DNA from: GCA-002862325 sp036339295
GTDB taxonomy: Bacteria > Planctomycetota > Phycisphaerae > Phycisphaerales > SM1A02
NCBI GenBank assembly: GCA_036339295.1
Contig: JAYZBK010000048.1
Span: forward strand, 1-28,044
Direction: 5' to 3'
DNA length: 28,044 nucleotides
Shown: positions 22,169 to 28,044 of the stretch, piece after piece
Position numbering within the stretch: position 1 is the stretch's first letter
How the letters are laid out: every line of letters starts with the position of its first letter
Made by a program: the position numbers and the translations under genes
The notes under the pieces: generated by a model
The model's database searches: none
Told to the model about the DNA's origin: nothing
What the model saw: only the letters and a program-made list of their open reading frames with translations

Positions 22169-22859
22169 GCACGATCGCTTCGATCACGCGCCGTACGACG
22201 AGGTGGAGACCGCCCGACAGGTCGCCGGGCTGGAGGCGCTGCTCGCGGGGTCGCCGAAGCGCATCCTCGACGTCGGGTGCGGGGACGGTCGGATCGCCGG
22301 GCCGCTGCTCGAGGCCGCTCGTCCCCGCATCGCGTCGCTGGTCGGGGTGGATCGGGACGAAGCGGTCGGACCGGAATTCCTGCAGGCGACCGACGGGCAC
22401 GCCCGCTTCGAGGTCGCCGACCTCGACCGCCCCGAATCGATGCCTTCCGGGCCGTTCGATCTCGTGCTGGTGCTCGGGAACCTGATGATGACGGTCCGGG
22501 AGCCGGCGGCCCTTCGATCGGTGTTCGCGCGGCTGGCGGCCTGCACGGCGCCCGGCGGACTCCTGGTCATGGACGACTTCGCCGAGGCCGGCTGGGCGGA
22601 GGTCGCGTCGGGTCGGTGGGCCGACGGGGTCGACGACACCGGGACGATCCAGATGGCCTGGGCCCCGGGCGATCCGGAGTTCGCGATCCGCATGGGGGAC
22701 GACGTGGATCCGGAAGCCACGGAGCCCCGTCCGGGCGAGCGGGTGCTCCGTCTCTGGTCGAGGCGGGAGCTCGACGATGCCGCCGGTTCGGGTGGGTTCG
22801 GACCGGGACGGCACCTCCCCGACCGACTGCTCGTGGTCCACGATCGTTCCGTGGAGTGA
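22161..22859 (+). CDS. SAM-dependent methyltransferase (class I)
   Basis: The 232-residue protein has the class I methyltransferase motif I ILDVGCGDGRIAGPLL (35-50) and an acidic loop after strand 2 (VGVDRDEAV). Motif IV is FDLVLVLGNLMM and motif VI is PGGLLVMDDFAEAG. This is the general small-molecule or protein methyltransferase layout, so the substrate cannot be named. The C-terminal part (RVLRLWSRRELDDAAGSGGF) is typical of UbiE/COQ5-like enzymes. It overlaps the transglutaminase stop by 8 bp and is probably co-expressed with it. A function tied to the DUF58/transglutaminase pair is a guess from position only. Confidence 0.88.
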   Translation: MTEHDRFDHAPYDEVETARQVAGLEALLAGSPKRILDVGCGDGRIAGPLLEAARPRIASLVGVDRDEAVGPEFLQATDGHARFEVADLDRPESMPSGPFDLVLVLGNLMMTVREPAALRSVFARLAACTAPGGLLVMDDFAEAGWAEVASGRWADGVDDTGTIQMAWAPGDPEFAIRMGDDVDPEATEPRPGERVLRLWSRRELDDAAGSGGFGPGRHLPDRLLVVHDRSVE

Positions 22860-22863
22860 TCGG

Positions 22864-22875
22864 CCCGAATTCGGG
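22864..22875. repeat. Perfect 12-bp palindrome CCCGAATTCGGG
   Basis: It lies 4 bp after the methyltransferase stop, followed by the overlapping smaller palindrome GGGATCCC (22873-22880). There is no loop and no T tract, so it is not a typical terminator; it could be an operator half-site pair or chance. Confidence 0.2.
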
Positions 22876-22930
22876 ATCCCCGATCGATTCGACCGGAGGC
22901 CGTCCGGGCGGCGATCGACGCCGAATGCCA

Positions 22931-22942
22931 CCTGATACCGTC
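22931..22942 (+). promoter_or_regulatory. 12-bp repeat CCTGATACCGTC, candidate extended -10 for the PilZ-like gene (copy 2)
   Basis: TGATACCGT sits in the 150-bp gap before the PilZ-like gene, with 68 nt to its ATG at 23010. It is identical over 12 bp to the copy at 18105-18116. Being in non-coding DNA, this copy is the better promoter candidate. Confidence 0.35.
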
Positions 22943-23009
22943 CCCGGGGCCCCGATTCCCCAAGGATTCCCGTCGACTTCGGGCTCGAGCCGATCAGATC
23001 GACGGTTTC

Positions 23010-23978
23010 ATGCGTATTCGCTGGGGGAGACCGATCGCCGGTCTCCGGGCTCCAGTCACGAAAGCGAGCACCCCCTTGCCGGCATCGAGAAGCAGAACCT
23101 ACGAGTGGAAGCGGCTCCTCCAGCAGATCTCCGAGCGGGGCGGGGCGATCGAGATCGCGGTCGCCCATCCCGAGCATGACGGGGCCGAGCCCGCGGCGCA
23201 TGCGGCCGGTCCGGACCTCGTCTGGCGGGTCAAGGTCATGGATCTCCGCGAGGACGAGATCGTGGTCGAGGCGCCGGTGACGTTGGGACGCGACATGCGG
23301 ATCGACGAGGGGACCGAGCTCGCGGCGGCCCTCACGGTGGGGCAGAACCGCTGGACCTTCCGCACGGTGAATCTCGGCGAGGAGCGACGAGGCGGTGGCC
23401 ATGGCCATGCCGGACTCCGACTGAGGATGCCGACCGGCGTCGCGCGATCGCAGCGGCGTCGCCTTCGTGTCGACACGCAGGGCCTGACGCTTCCCAAGGT
23501 GGAGCTCTGGCCGCTCCTCGACCCGAAGTCGGTGCTGCCGGCGGAGCGGGCGACCGAACTCGCCTACGAACGATGGACGAACGGCGAGGAGATCGATCGA
23601 TCCGACCTGCTCGCCGAGTCGATGCTGCCCACGGTCGGTCCGAAGTTCACCGCCGAGCTCGCCAACCTCGGCGGCGGCGGCGTCGGCCTGGTGGTCTCGC
23701 CGGAGGACTCCGGCGTGCTCGGGCGGCATCGCGTCCTCTGGCTCCGTCTCTCGCTGGAACCGGAGATGCCCGTCCCGGTGAACGCGACCGGCAAGGTCGT
23801 GCACACGCACATCGACTCGACCCAGAAGACGTACGTGGGCATCGCCTTCGACTTCAGCTTCAACCATCCCCACCAGAAGCTGGTCGGCGACCAGATCCTC
23901 CAGTACATCGAGCAGAAGCAGGAGCTCCAGCGACAGGCCCGCGAGCATCGCGAGGCCGAGCCCGCGGACGACGACTGA
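23010..23978 (+). CDS. PilZ-like protein (possible cyclic-di-GMP binding)
   Basis: The 322-residue soluble protein appears to have an N-terminal beta-rich half (about 30-140) resembling the YcgR N-terminal type. A PilZ-like half follows from about 146. RSQRRRLRV (146-154) matches the c-di-GMP RxxxR motif. ANLGGGGVGL (218-227) sits where the D/NxSxxG motif is expected, with Gly in place of Ser. Later strands (VNATGKVVHTHI, YVGIAFDFSF) fit the barrel. A long charged C-terminal helix (about 290-322, QKQELQRQAREHREAE) may be a coiled coil. The start ATG 23010 has no good ribosome-binding site. In this setting PilZ proteins often control motility or polysaccharide export. Binding is inferred from the Arg motif and is uncertain because of the altered second motif. 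Confidence 0.7.
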   Translation: MRIRWGRPIAGLRAPVTKASTPLPASRSRTYEWKRLLQQISERGGAIEIAVAHPEHDGAEPAAHAAGPDLVWRVKVMDLREDEIVVEAPVTLGRDMRIDEGTELAAALTVGQNRWTFRTVNLGEERRGGGHGHAGLRLRMPTGVARSQRRRLRVDTQGLTLPKVELWPLLDPKSVLPAERATELAYERWTNGEEIDRSDLLAESMLPTVGPKFTAELANLGGGGVGLVVSPEDSGVLGRHRVLWLRLSLEPEMPVPVNATGKVVHTHIDSTQKTYVGIAFDFSFNHPHQKLVGDQILQYIEQKQELQRQAREHREAEPADDD

Positions 23979-23993
23979 TCGGGAACCGGTCCG

Positions 23994-25370
23994 TCAGCCT
24001 CCGGTGGGAAGGTCGCCGCCGAGGGTCGCGATCGTCCGATGCAGCACCGACGTCTTGTCGACGCTCTCGAGGTACTCGTCCGCGGGGACCGAGTCGGCGA
24101 CGATCCCGCACCCGGCGAAGTACTCCAGCGTTCCGTCGATCACGTCCACGCCTTCGTGGGCCGGCCGGGAACCGGTGCAGCCGATGGTCCTGATCGCGAC
24201 GTTGAGGCTGGACCAGCCGTCGTCGCCGATCCAGCCGATCGCGCCGCAGTAGGGGCCTCGTCGGCACACCTCGAGCTCGTCGATGATCCGCATGGCCTGG
24301 ACCTTCGGCGCCCCGGTGATCGATCCCGGCGGGAACGACGCCGAGAGGAGGTCGACGATGTCGACGTCTCGCCGGAGCACTCCCTCGACCTCCGCGACGC
24401 CGTGATGCACCGTCTCGTGCGTCTCGATCCGTCGCGGGTCGACGACCCGGACCGAGCCGATGCGGCAGACCCGCCCGAGGTCGTTCCGCATGAGATCCAC
24501 GATCATCGCCAGTTCAGCCTCGTCCTTCTCGCTCGTTCGCAGGACCTCGGGATCGACGCTCGTCGGGCGGGTGCCCTTGATCGGGCGCGAGACCACGAGG
24601 GTGCCGTCCGGCGACGGCCGCGTCTCGAGGAAGAGCTCCGGGCTCATGGAGACGACGGCCCGGCCGTCCCCGCATTCGACGACGGCGCCGTGACGCGGGC
24701 GGCTGCTGGCCAGCGCGGCGGCGCCGAGCGCCCGGACGCTTCCCCGGAACGGCGCGGTGAATCGCTGCGAGAGATTGACCTGGAAGCAGTCGCCTCGTCG
24801 AATCCGCTCCACCACGTCCGCCACCGACCGTTCGTAGGTCTCGCGATCCCAGTCCGGATGGACACCGCCGAGGTCCGGACGGGGAAGTCTCCGCGGCTCG
24901 AGCGAGGGGATCGTGGAGGCGTCGCCGACCTCGACCATCGAACGCCCGTCGCACCGCAGTCCTCCTTCGCATCGAAGCGCGACGATCTCGGGCCAGCCGG
25001 AGTCCGTCGACTTCCCGGGCGAGTCGACGGCGGTGGGTTCGAGTCCGCGAAAGAGGTCGTAGGCCAGGACGACGATGAATCCACGACCGCACGGTCCGTG
25101 ATGGTGGTGGCGGGTCGATTCCGTGGAAGGCGTCGAGTCAGTGTCGCGGCGGGTCTCGCCGATCAGCGACCGCAGCCCGTCGAGGGCGGAGGGGCCCCGG
25201 AACTCCGTTCGAAACGTCGGAGCGGCGGCGAAGAGGTGGGAGGGCCCGGCCTCGCCACCGCCCGGCCACGAGAACATGGCCAGGCCGCGATCGCTCGGCC
25301 ACGATGCGAGAATTTTCCCGCCATCGACGGCGATCGGATCGGAGCCGGCCTGGAACGTGGACTCTGTCAC
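23994..25370 (-). CDS. pabB: Aminodeoxychorismate synthase component I
   Basis: PabB converts chorismate and ammonia to 4-amino-4-deoxychorismate, the precursor of p-aminobenzoate for folate. The 458-residue product carries the chorismate-binding signature: FQVNLSQRFTAPFRG, SPELFLETRP, and RPIKGTRPT with the ADC-synthase-type Lys265 (PIKGT rather than the PIAGT of anthranilate synthase). It also has DEAELAMIVDLMRNDLGRVC, SASFPPGSITGAPKVQAM and the closing GTLEYFAGCGIVAD. The start is GTG 25370. An upstream TAGCCT (25381-25386, minus) could be a -10 box, but this is weak. The region near residue 90 (TRHHHHGPCG) has four His in a row, encoded by natural-looking sequence and varying codons. It converges with the PilZ-like gene over a 15-bp gap. 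No pabA or pabC is in the window, but folC is nearby on the contig. Confidence 0.92.
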   Translation of the reverse strand: MTESTFQAGSDPIAVDGGKILASWPSDRGLAMFSWPGGGEAGPSHLFAAAPTFRTEFRGPSALDGLRSLIGETRRDTDSTPSTESTRHHHHGPCGRGFIVVLAYDLFRGLEPTAVDSPGKSTDSGWPEIVALRCEGGLRCDGRSMVEVGDASTIPSLEPRRLPRPDLGGVHPDWDRETYERSVADVVERIRRGDCFQVNLSQRFTAPFRGSVRALGAAALASSRPRHGAVVECGDGRAVVSMSPELFLETRPSPDGTLVVSRPIKGTRPTSVDPEVLRTSEKDEAELAMIVDLMRNDLGRVCRIGSVRVVDPRRIETHETVHHGVAEVEGVLRRDVDIVDLLSASFPPGSITGAPKVQAMRIIDELEVCRRGPYCGAIGWIGDDGWSSLNVAIRTIGCTGSRPAHEGVDVIDGTLEYFAGCGIVADSVPADEYLESVDKTSVLHRTIATLGGDLPTGG

Positions 25371-25443
25371 GGCGAAGCGGAGGCTATCGCGCCGGGGGGC
25401 TCGGCAGGTCGGTCCGAGCCGTGTCGCCGCGACCTGCGGCCGT

Positions 25444-25449
25444 TACAAT
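25444..25449 (+). promoter_or_regulatory. Candidate -10 box (TACAAT) for ppdK
   Basis: TACAAT in CCGTTACAATTCC lies in the 155-bp divergent gap between pabB and ppdK, 76 nt before the ppdK ATG. A short T tract (TTTTT) follows at 25459-25463. The -35 region is not convincing. Confidence 0.4.
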
Positions 25450-25507
25450 TCCGGCCCGTTTTTCCATCCCGCTCCGGAGAGGAGCATCATCCTCGGCCCC
25501 GAGGCCG

Positions 25508-25516
25508 AAGGAAGGA
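25508..25516 (+). promoter_or_regulatory. Ribosome-binding site of ppdK (AAGGAAGGA)
   Basis: A purine-rich AAGGAAGGA ends 9 nt before ATG 25526 and supports that start, including the basic tail, over the downstream ATG at residue 27. Confidence 0.6.
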
Positions 25517-25525
25517 TCCCCGCCC

Positions 25526-28044
25526 ATGGCCACCACCAGGAAGTCCCCCCGTCGCCGTCCGTCGACCACCGGAAAGAAGACCTCGCGGCGCAGCGTCGCC
25601 AAGATGGCCTACTTCTTCGGTCGAACCGGCACGGAGGGCAACGCGACCCAGAAGATGCTGCTCGGTGGCAAGGGCGCCAATCTCGCGGACATGACGTCGA
25701 TCGGGCTTCCGGTTCCTCCCGGCTTCACGATCACGACCGAAACCTGCGCCGCCTACTACGACGAGGGCGGCCGGTTCCCGACGGGGCTCGTCGACCAGAT
25801 CCAGCGCTGCATCCGCAAGCTGGAGAAGGAGACGGGGAAGAAGTTCGGCGACAAGAAGGATCCGCTCCTCGTCTCGGTCCGTTCGGGTGCGGCCGTCTCC
25901 ATGCCCGGCATGATGGACACCGTCCTCAACCTCGGGCTCAACGACATCTCCGTCGAGGCGATGGCGAAGGCCTCCGGTGATCGATTCGCGTTCGATGCGT
26001 ACCGCCGGCTCATCAACATGTTCGGCGACGTGGTCATGGACGTCGACCACCACCACTTCGAGGATGCGTTCGCGAAGCTGAAGAAGAAGCTGAAGGTGGT
26101 CGAGGACACCGACGTCGACGCCGACGGCCTCCGCGAGCTCTGCAGGCTCTACAAGGACGTGTATCGCAAGCACGTCGGGAAGCCGTTCCCGCAGGACCCG
26201 ACCGCCCAGCTCGAGGCCGCCATCGAGGCGGTCTTCAAGAGCTGGATGGGCGACAAGGCGGTGAGCTACCGTCGAATCGAGGGGATCGTCGGGCTGAACG
26301 GCACCGCCGTCAACGTCCAGACGATGGTCTTCGGCAACACCGGCGAGGACTCCGGGACCGGCGTCGCCTTCACCCGCGACCCGTCCACCGGCAGGAACGA
26401 GTTCTACGGCGAGTTCCTCATCAACGCCCAGGGCGAGGACGTGGTCGCCGGCATCCGGACGCCGGAGCCCGTGGCTCGCATGGCCAAGTGGGATGCCAAG
26501 GCCTACAAGGAGCTCCTGAAGGTCCGCACCAAGCTCGAGAAGCACTACCGGGACGTGCAGGACATCGAGTTCACGATCGAGCGGGGCAAGCTCTACATGC
26601 TGCAGACCCGCAACGGGAAGCGGACCGGGGCGGCTGCGGTGAAGTTCGCCGCGGACATGGTCAAGGAACGGCTGATCACCAAGAAGGAGGCCGTGATGCG
26701 GGTCAGCCCCGATCACGTGACCCAGCTGCTCCTTCCGTCCTTCCCGGCGTCGGCCAAGAAGGGCGCCAAGGCGCTGACCACCGGCCTCCCCGCGTCGCCC
26801 GGCGCCGCGGTGGGTGCCCCGGCGTTCACCGCCGAGGAGGCGGTCGAGCGGGCCAGCAAGGGTGAGCAGGTCATCCTGGTCCGCAAGGAGACCAGCCCGG
26901 AGGACGTCGACGGCATGCACATGGCCGCGGGCATCCTCACGTCGACCGGCGGCATGACCAGCCACGCGGCGGTCGTCGCCCGAGGCTGGGGCAAGTGCTG
27001 CGTCGCGGGCGCGGGGGCCGTCCACATCGACGCGGCGAAGCGTCGCTTCACCCTCGGCGGCAGGACCTTCGGCCCGAAGGACGTGATCTCCATCGACGGC
27101 AACACCGGCGAGGTGTTCGGCGAGGCGCTCAAGCCCGAGCAGCCCAAGGGCATCACCGGCGACTTCAAGAAGGTCCTCGGCTGGGCCGACGAGTACCGAC
27201 GTCTCGGGGTCCGCACCAACGCCGACACCCCGGACGACGCGAAGCGGGCCCGGGACTTCGGAGCCGAGGGCATCGGCCTCACCCGGACCGAGCACATGTT
27301 CTTCGAGGGCGACCGCATCATGTCGATGCGGAAGATGATCCTGGCGGAATCCGAGGGTGATCGTCGCAAGGCGCTCAAGGAGCTCCTGCCCCACCAGCGG
27401 AAGGACTTCACCGGGATCTTCACCGCGATGAAGGGCCTTCCGGTCACCGTCCGGCTGCTCGATCCGCCGCTCCACGAGTTCCTCCCGCACGAGGAATCCG
27501 AGTTCGCCGAAGTGGCAAGCGCGGCTGGCGTGGATGTCGAGACTCTGAAGCGTCGCGCGGGTGAGTTGCACGAGTTCAACCCGATGCTCGGCCATCGTGG
27601 CTGCCGCTTGGGCGTCACCTATCCCGAGATCTACGAAGTGCAGGCGCGCGCGATCTTCGAGGCAGCGCTCGACGTCGCCGAAAAGTCGGGTGACGCTCCG
27701 ATCCCTGAGATCATGATCCCGCTGGTCGCGACGAAGCGCGAGCTGGAGCTGATGAAGGCTGTTGTCGATCGCACCGCCAAGGCGGTGTTCGACGAGCGTG
27801 GCAAGACGGTGGAATATCTCGTCGGCACGATGATCGAGCTGCCGCGCGCCGCGCTGCGTGCGGGCGAGATCGCCGAGGCTGGCGAATTCTTCTCGTTCGG
27901 CACCAACGATCTGACGCAGACGACGCTGGGCGTCAGCCGCGACGATGCCGGCCGCTTCCTCGGCTCCTATGTCGAGCAGGGGATCTACGCCAAGGATCCG
28001 TTCGTCAGCATCGACGTGGACGGCGTTGGCGAGCTGATCAAGCT
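25526..28044 (+). CDS. ppdK: Pyruvate, phosphate dikinase (3' end outside window)
   Basis: PPDK interconverts pyruvate + ATP + Pi and PEP + AMP + PPi. The visible 839 residues open in frame to the window edge; the family is about 875-890 long, so roughly 60 residues, including the catalytic-Cys motif (CGEHGGD), are missing. Present are the ATP-grasp part (LLGGKGANLADMTSIGLPVP), RSGAAVSMPGMMDTVLNLG and the swivelling-domain TSTGGMTSHAAVVARGWGK with phospho-His480. The PEP-binding barrel shows GLTRTEHMFF, MLGHRGCRLGVTYPEI, MIELPRAA and FFSFGTNDLTQTTLG. The first 26 residues form an extra basic tail (10 Lys/Arg), absent from typical PPDK. From about 27490 on, the codon use changes sharply although the frame is kept (see findings), so the last ~180 residues may come from another organism. 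Confidence 0.93.
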   Translation, partial: MATTRKSPRRRPSTTGKKTSRRSVAKMAYFFGRTGTEGNATQKMLLGGKGANLADMTSIGLPVPPGFTITTETCAAYYDEGGRFPTGLVDQIQRCIRKLEKETGKKFGDKKDPLLVSVRSGAAVSMPGMMDTVLNLGLNDISVEAMAKASGDRFAFDAYRRLINMFGDVVMDVDHHHFEDAFAKLKKKLKVVEDTDVDADGLRELCRLYKDVYRKHVGKPFPQDPTAQLEAAIEAVFKSWMGDKAVSYRRIEGIVGLNGTAVNVQTMVFGNTGEDSGTGVAFTRDPSTGRNEFYGEFLINAQGEDVVAGIRTPEPVARMAKWDAKAYKELLKVRTKLEKHYRDVQDIEFTIERGKLYMLQTRNGKRTGAAAVKFAADMVKERLITKKEAVMRVSPDHVTQLLLPSFPASAKKGAKALTTGLPASPGAAVGAPAFTAEEAVERASKGEQVILVRKETSPEDVDGMHMAAGILTSTGGMTSHAAVVARGWGKCCVAGAGAVHIDAAKRRFTLGGRTFGPKDVISIDGNTGEVFGEALKPEQPKGITGDFKKVLGWADEYRRLGVRTNADTPDDAKRARDFGAEGIGLTRTEHMFFEGDRIMSMRKMILAESEGDRRKALKELLPHQRKDFTGIFTAMKGLPVTVRLLDPPLHEFLPHEESEFAEVASAAGVDVETLKRRAGELHEFNPMLGHRGCRLGVTYPEIYEVQARAIFEAALDVAEKSGDAPIPEIMIPLVATKRELELMKAVVDRTAKAVFDERGKTVEYLVGTMIELPRAALRAGEIAEAGEFFSFGTNDLTQTTLGVSRDDAGRFLGSYVEQGIYAKDPFVSIDVDGVGELIK
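27470..27530 (+). other. Codon-style junction inside ppdK (possible chimera or recombination point)
   Basis: Left of this segment the codon choice is like the rest of the window, with mixed CGG/CGC/CGA/AGG for Arg and frequent CTC. To its right, Arg is only CGC or CGT and Leu is mostly CTG; TAT, GAA, TTG and GCT also appear. The reading frame and conserved protein motifs continue across the junction. Confidence 0.6.

Larger units (their letters stand above)
25371..25525. other. Divergent intergenic region between pabB and ppdK
   Basis: The 155 bp hold the ppdK -10 box and ribosome-binding site and a weak TAGCCT on the minus strand for pabB. No other motif, hairpin or small gene is evident. 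Confidence 0.4.

Noticed and set aside
22864..22880. Palindromes after the methyltransferase gene as a rho-independent terminator
   Set aside because: No loop-stem geometry and no T run; kept only as a low-confidence repeat.
25098..25109. Four consecutive His codons in pabB resembling a cloning tag
   Set aside because: Only four His, using varied codons, internal to the protein and flanked by native sequence.
24039..27595. Long frames opposite pabB (24039-25694, plus) and ppdK (25487-27595, minus)
   Set aside because: Both are shadows of conserved enzymes and carry no recognisable motif.

Overview
This is a high-GC, gene-dense bacterial window with about 21 protein-coding genes and no recognisable RNA genes, mobile elements or CRISPR arrays. 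The likely source is a planctomycete of the Phycisphaerae type. That placement is an inference from several things: the protein style (a DUF1559-like prepilin, a DUF58/transglutaminase pair, an inserted LeuRS), Asp- and Arg-rich high-GC coding, and an LPS-type outer membrane gene (lptD). No marker gene proves it.

Layout. Positions 1-333 hold the 3' end of ruvB. Convergent to it, 415-4586 on the minus strand carries an LptD-like outer-membrane protein and a UbiA-family membrane prenyltransferase. Divergent from these is a tight plus-strand operon, ribH-nusB-ftsY (4667-6521), joined by ATGA overlaps. A second plus-strand unit follows at 6682-10624: a prepilin-like protein, a one-pass membrane protein and the helicase hrpB. 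An orphan protein (10679-11524) and folC, which has an unusual histone-like tail (11602-13353), each have their own candidate promoter. From leuS (13474) to 22859 there is a nearly gapless plus-strand series: leuS, a DUF2314-like protein, a DUF2007 membrane protein, a lipoprotein, DUF58, transglutaminase and a methyltransferase. A PilZ-like protein (23010-23978) converges on pabB (minus). pabB is divergent from ppdK, which runs off the right edge.

How the genes relate. Most are housekeeping: DNA repair (ruvB), riboflavin (ribH), transcription antitermination (nusB), membrane targeting (ftsY), folate (folC, pabB), translation (leuS), pyruvate/PEP metabolism (ppdK) and envelope biogenesis (lptD). 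Several small membrane or secreted proteins have no known function.

The points most worth attention are these. The last ~550 bp of ppdK change abruptly to an alphaproteobacterium-like codon style while staying in frame, suggesting a chimeric assembly or a recombination junction. The ubiA reading frame runs about 346 bp into lptD. Three genes (lptD, ubiA, folC) have a -10-like hexamer 6-7 nt before the start codon, which predicts leaderless mRNAs. FolC carries a ~129-residue basic tail, and PPDK a smaller one. I did not find a convincing new multi-gene system.
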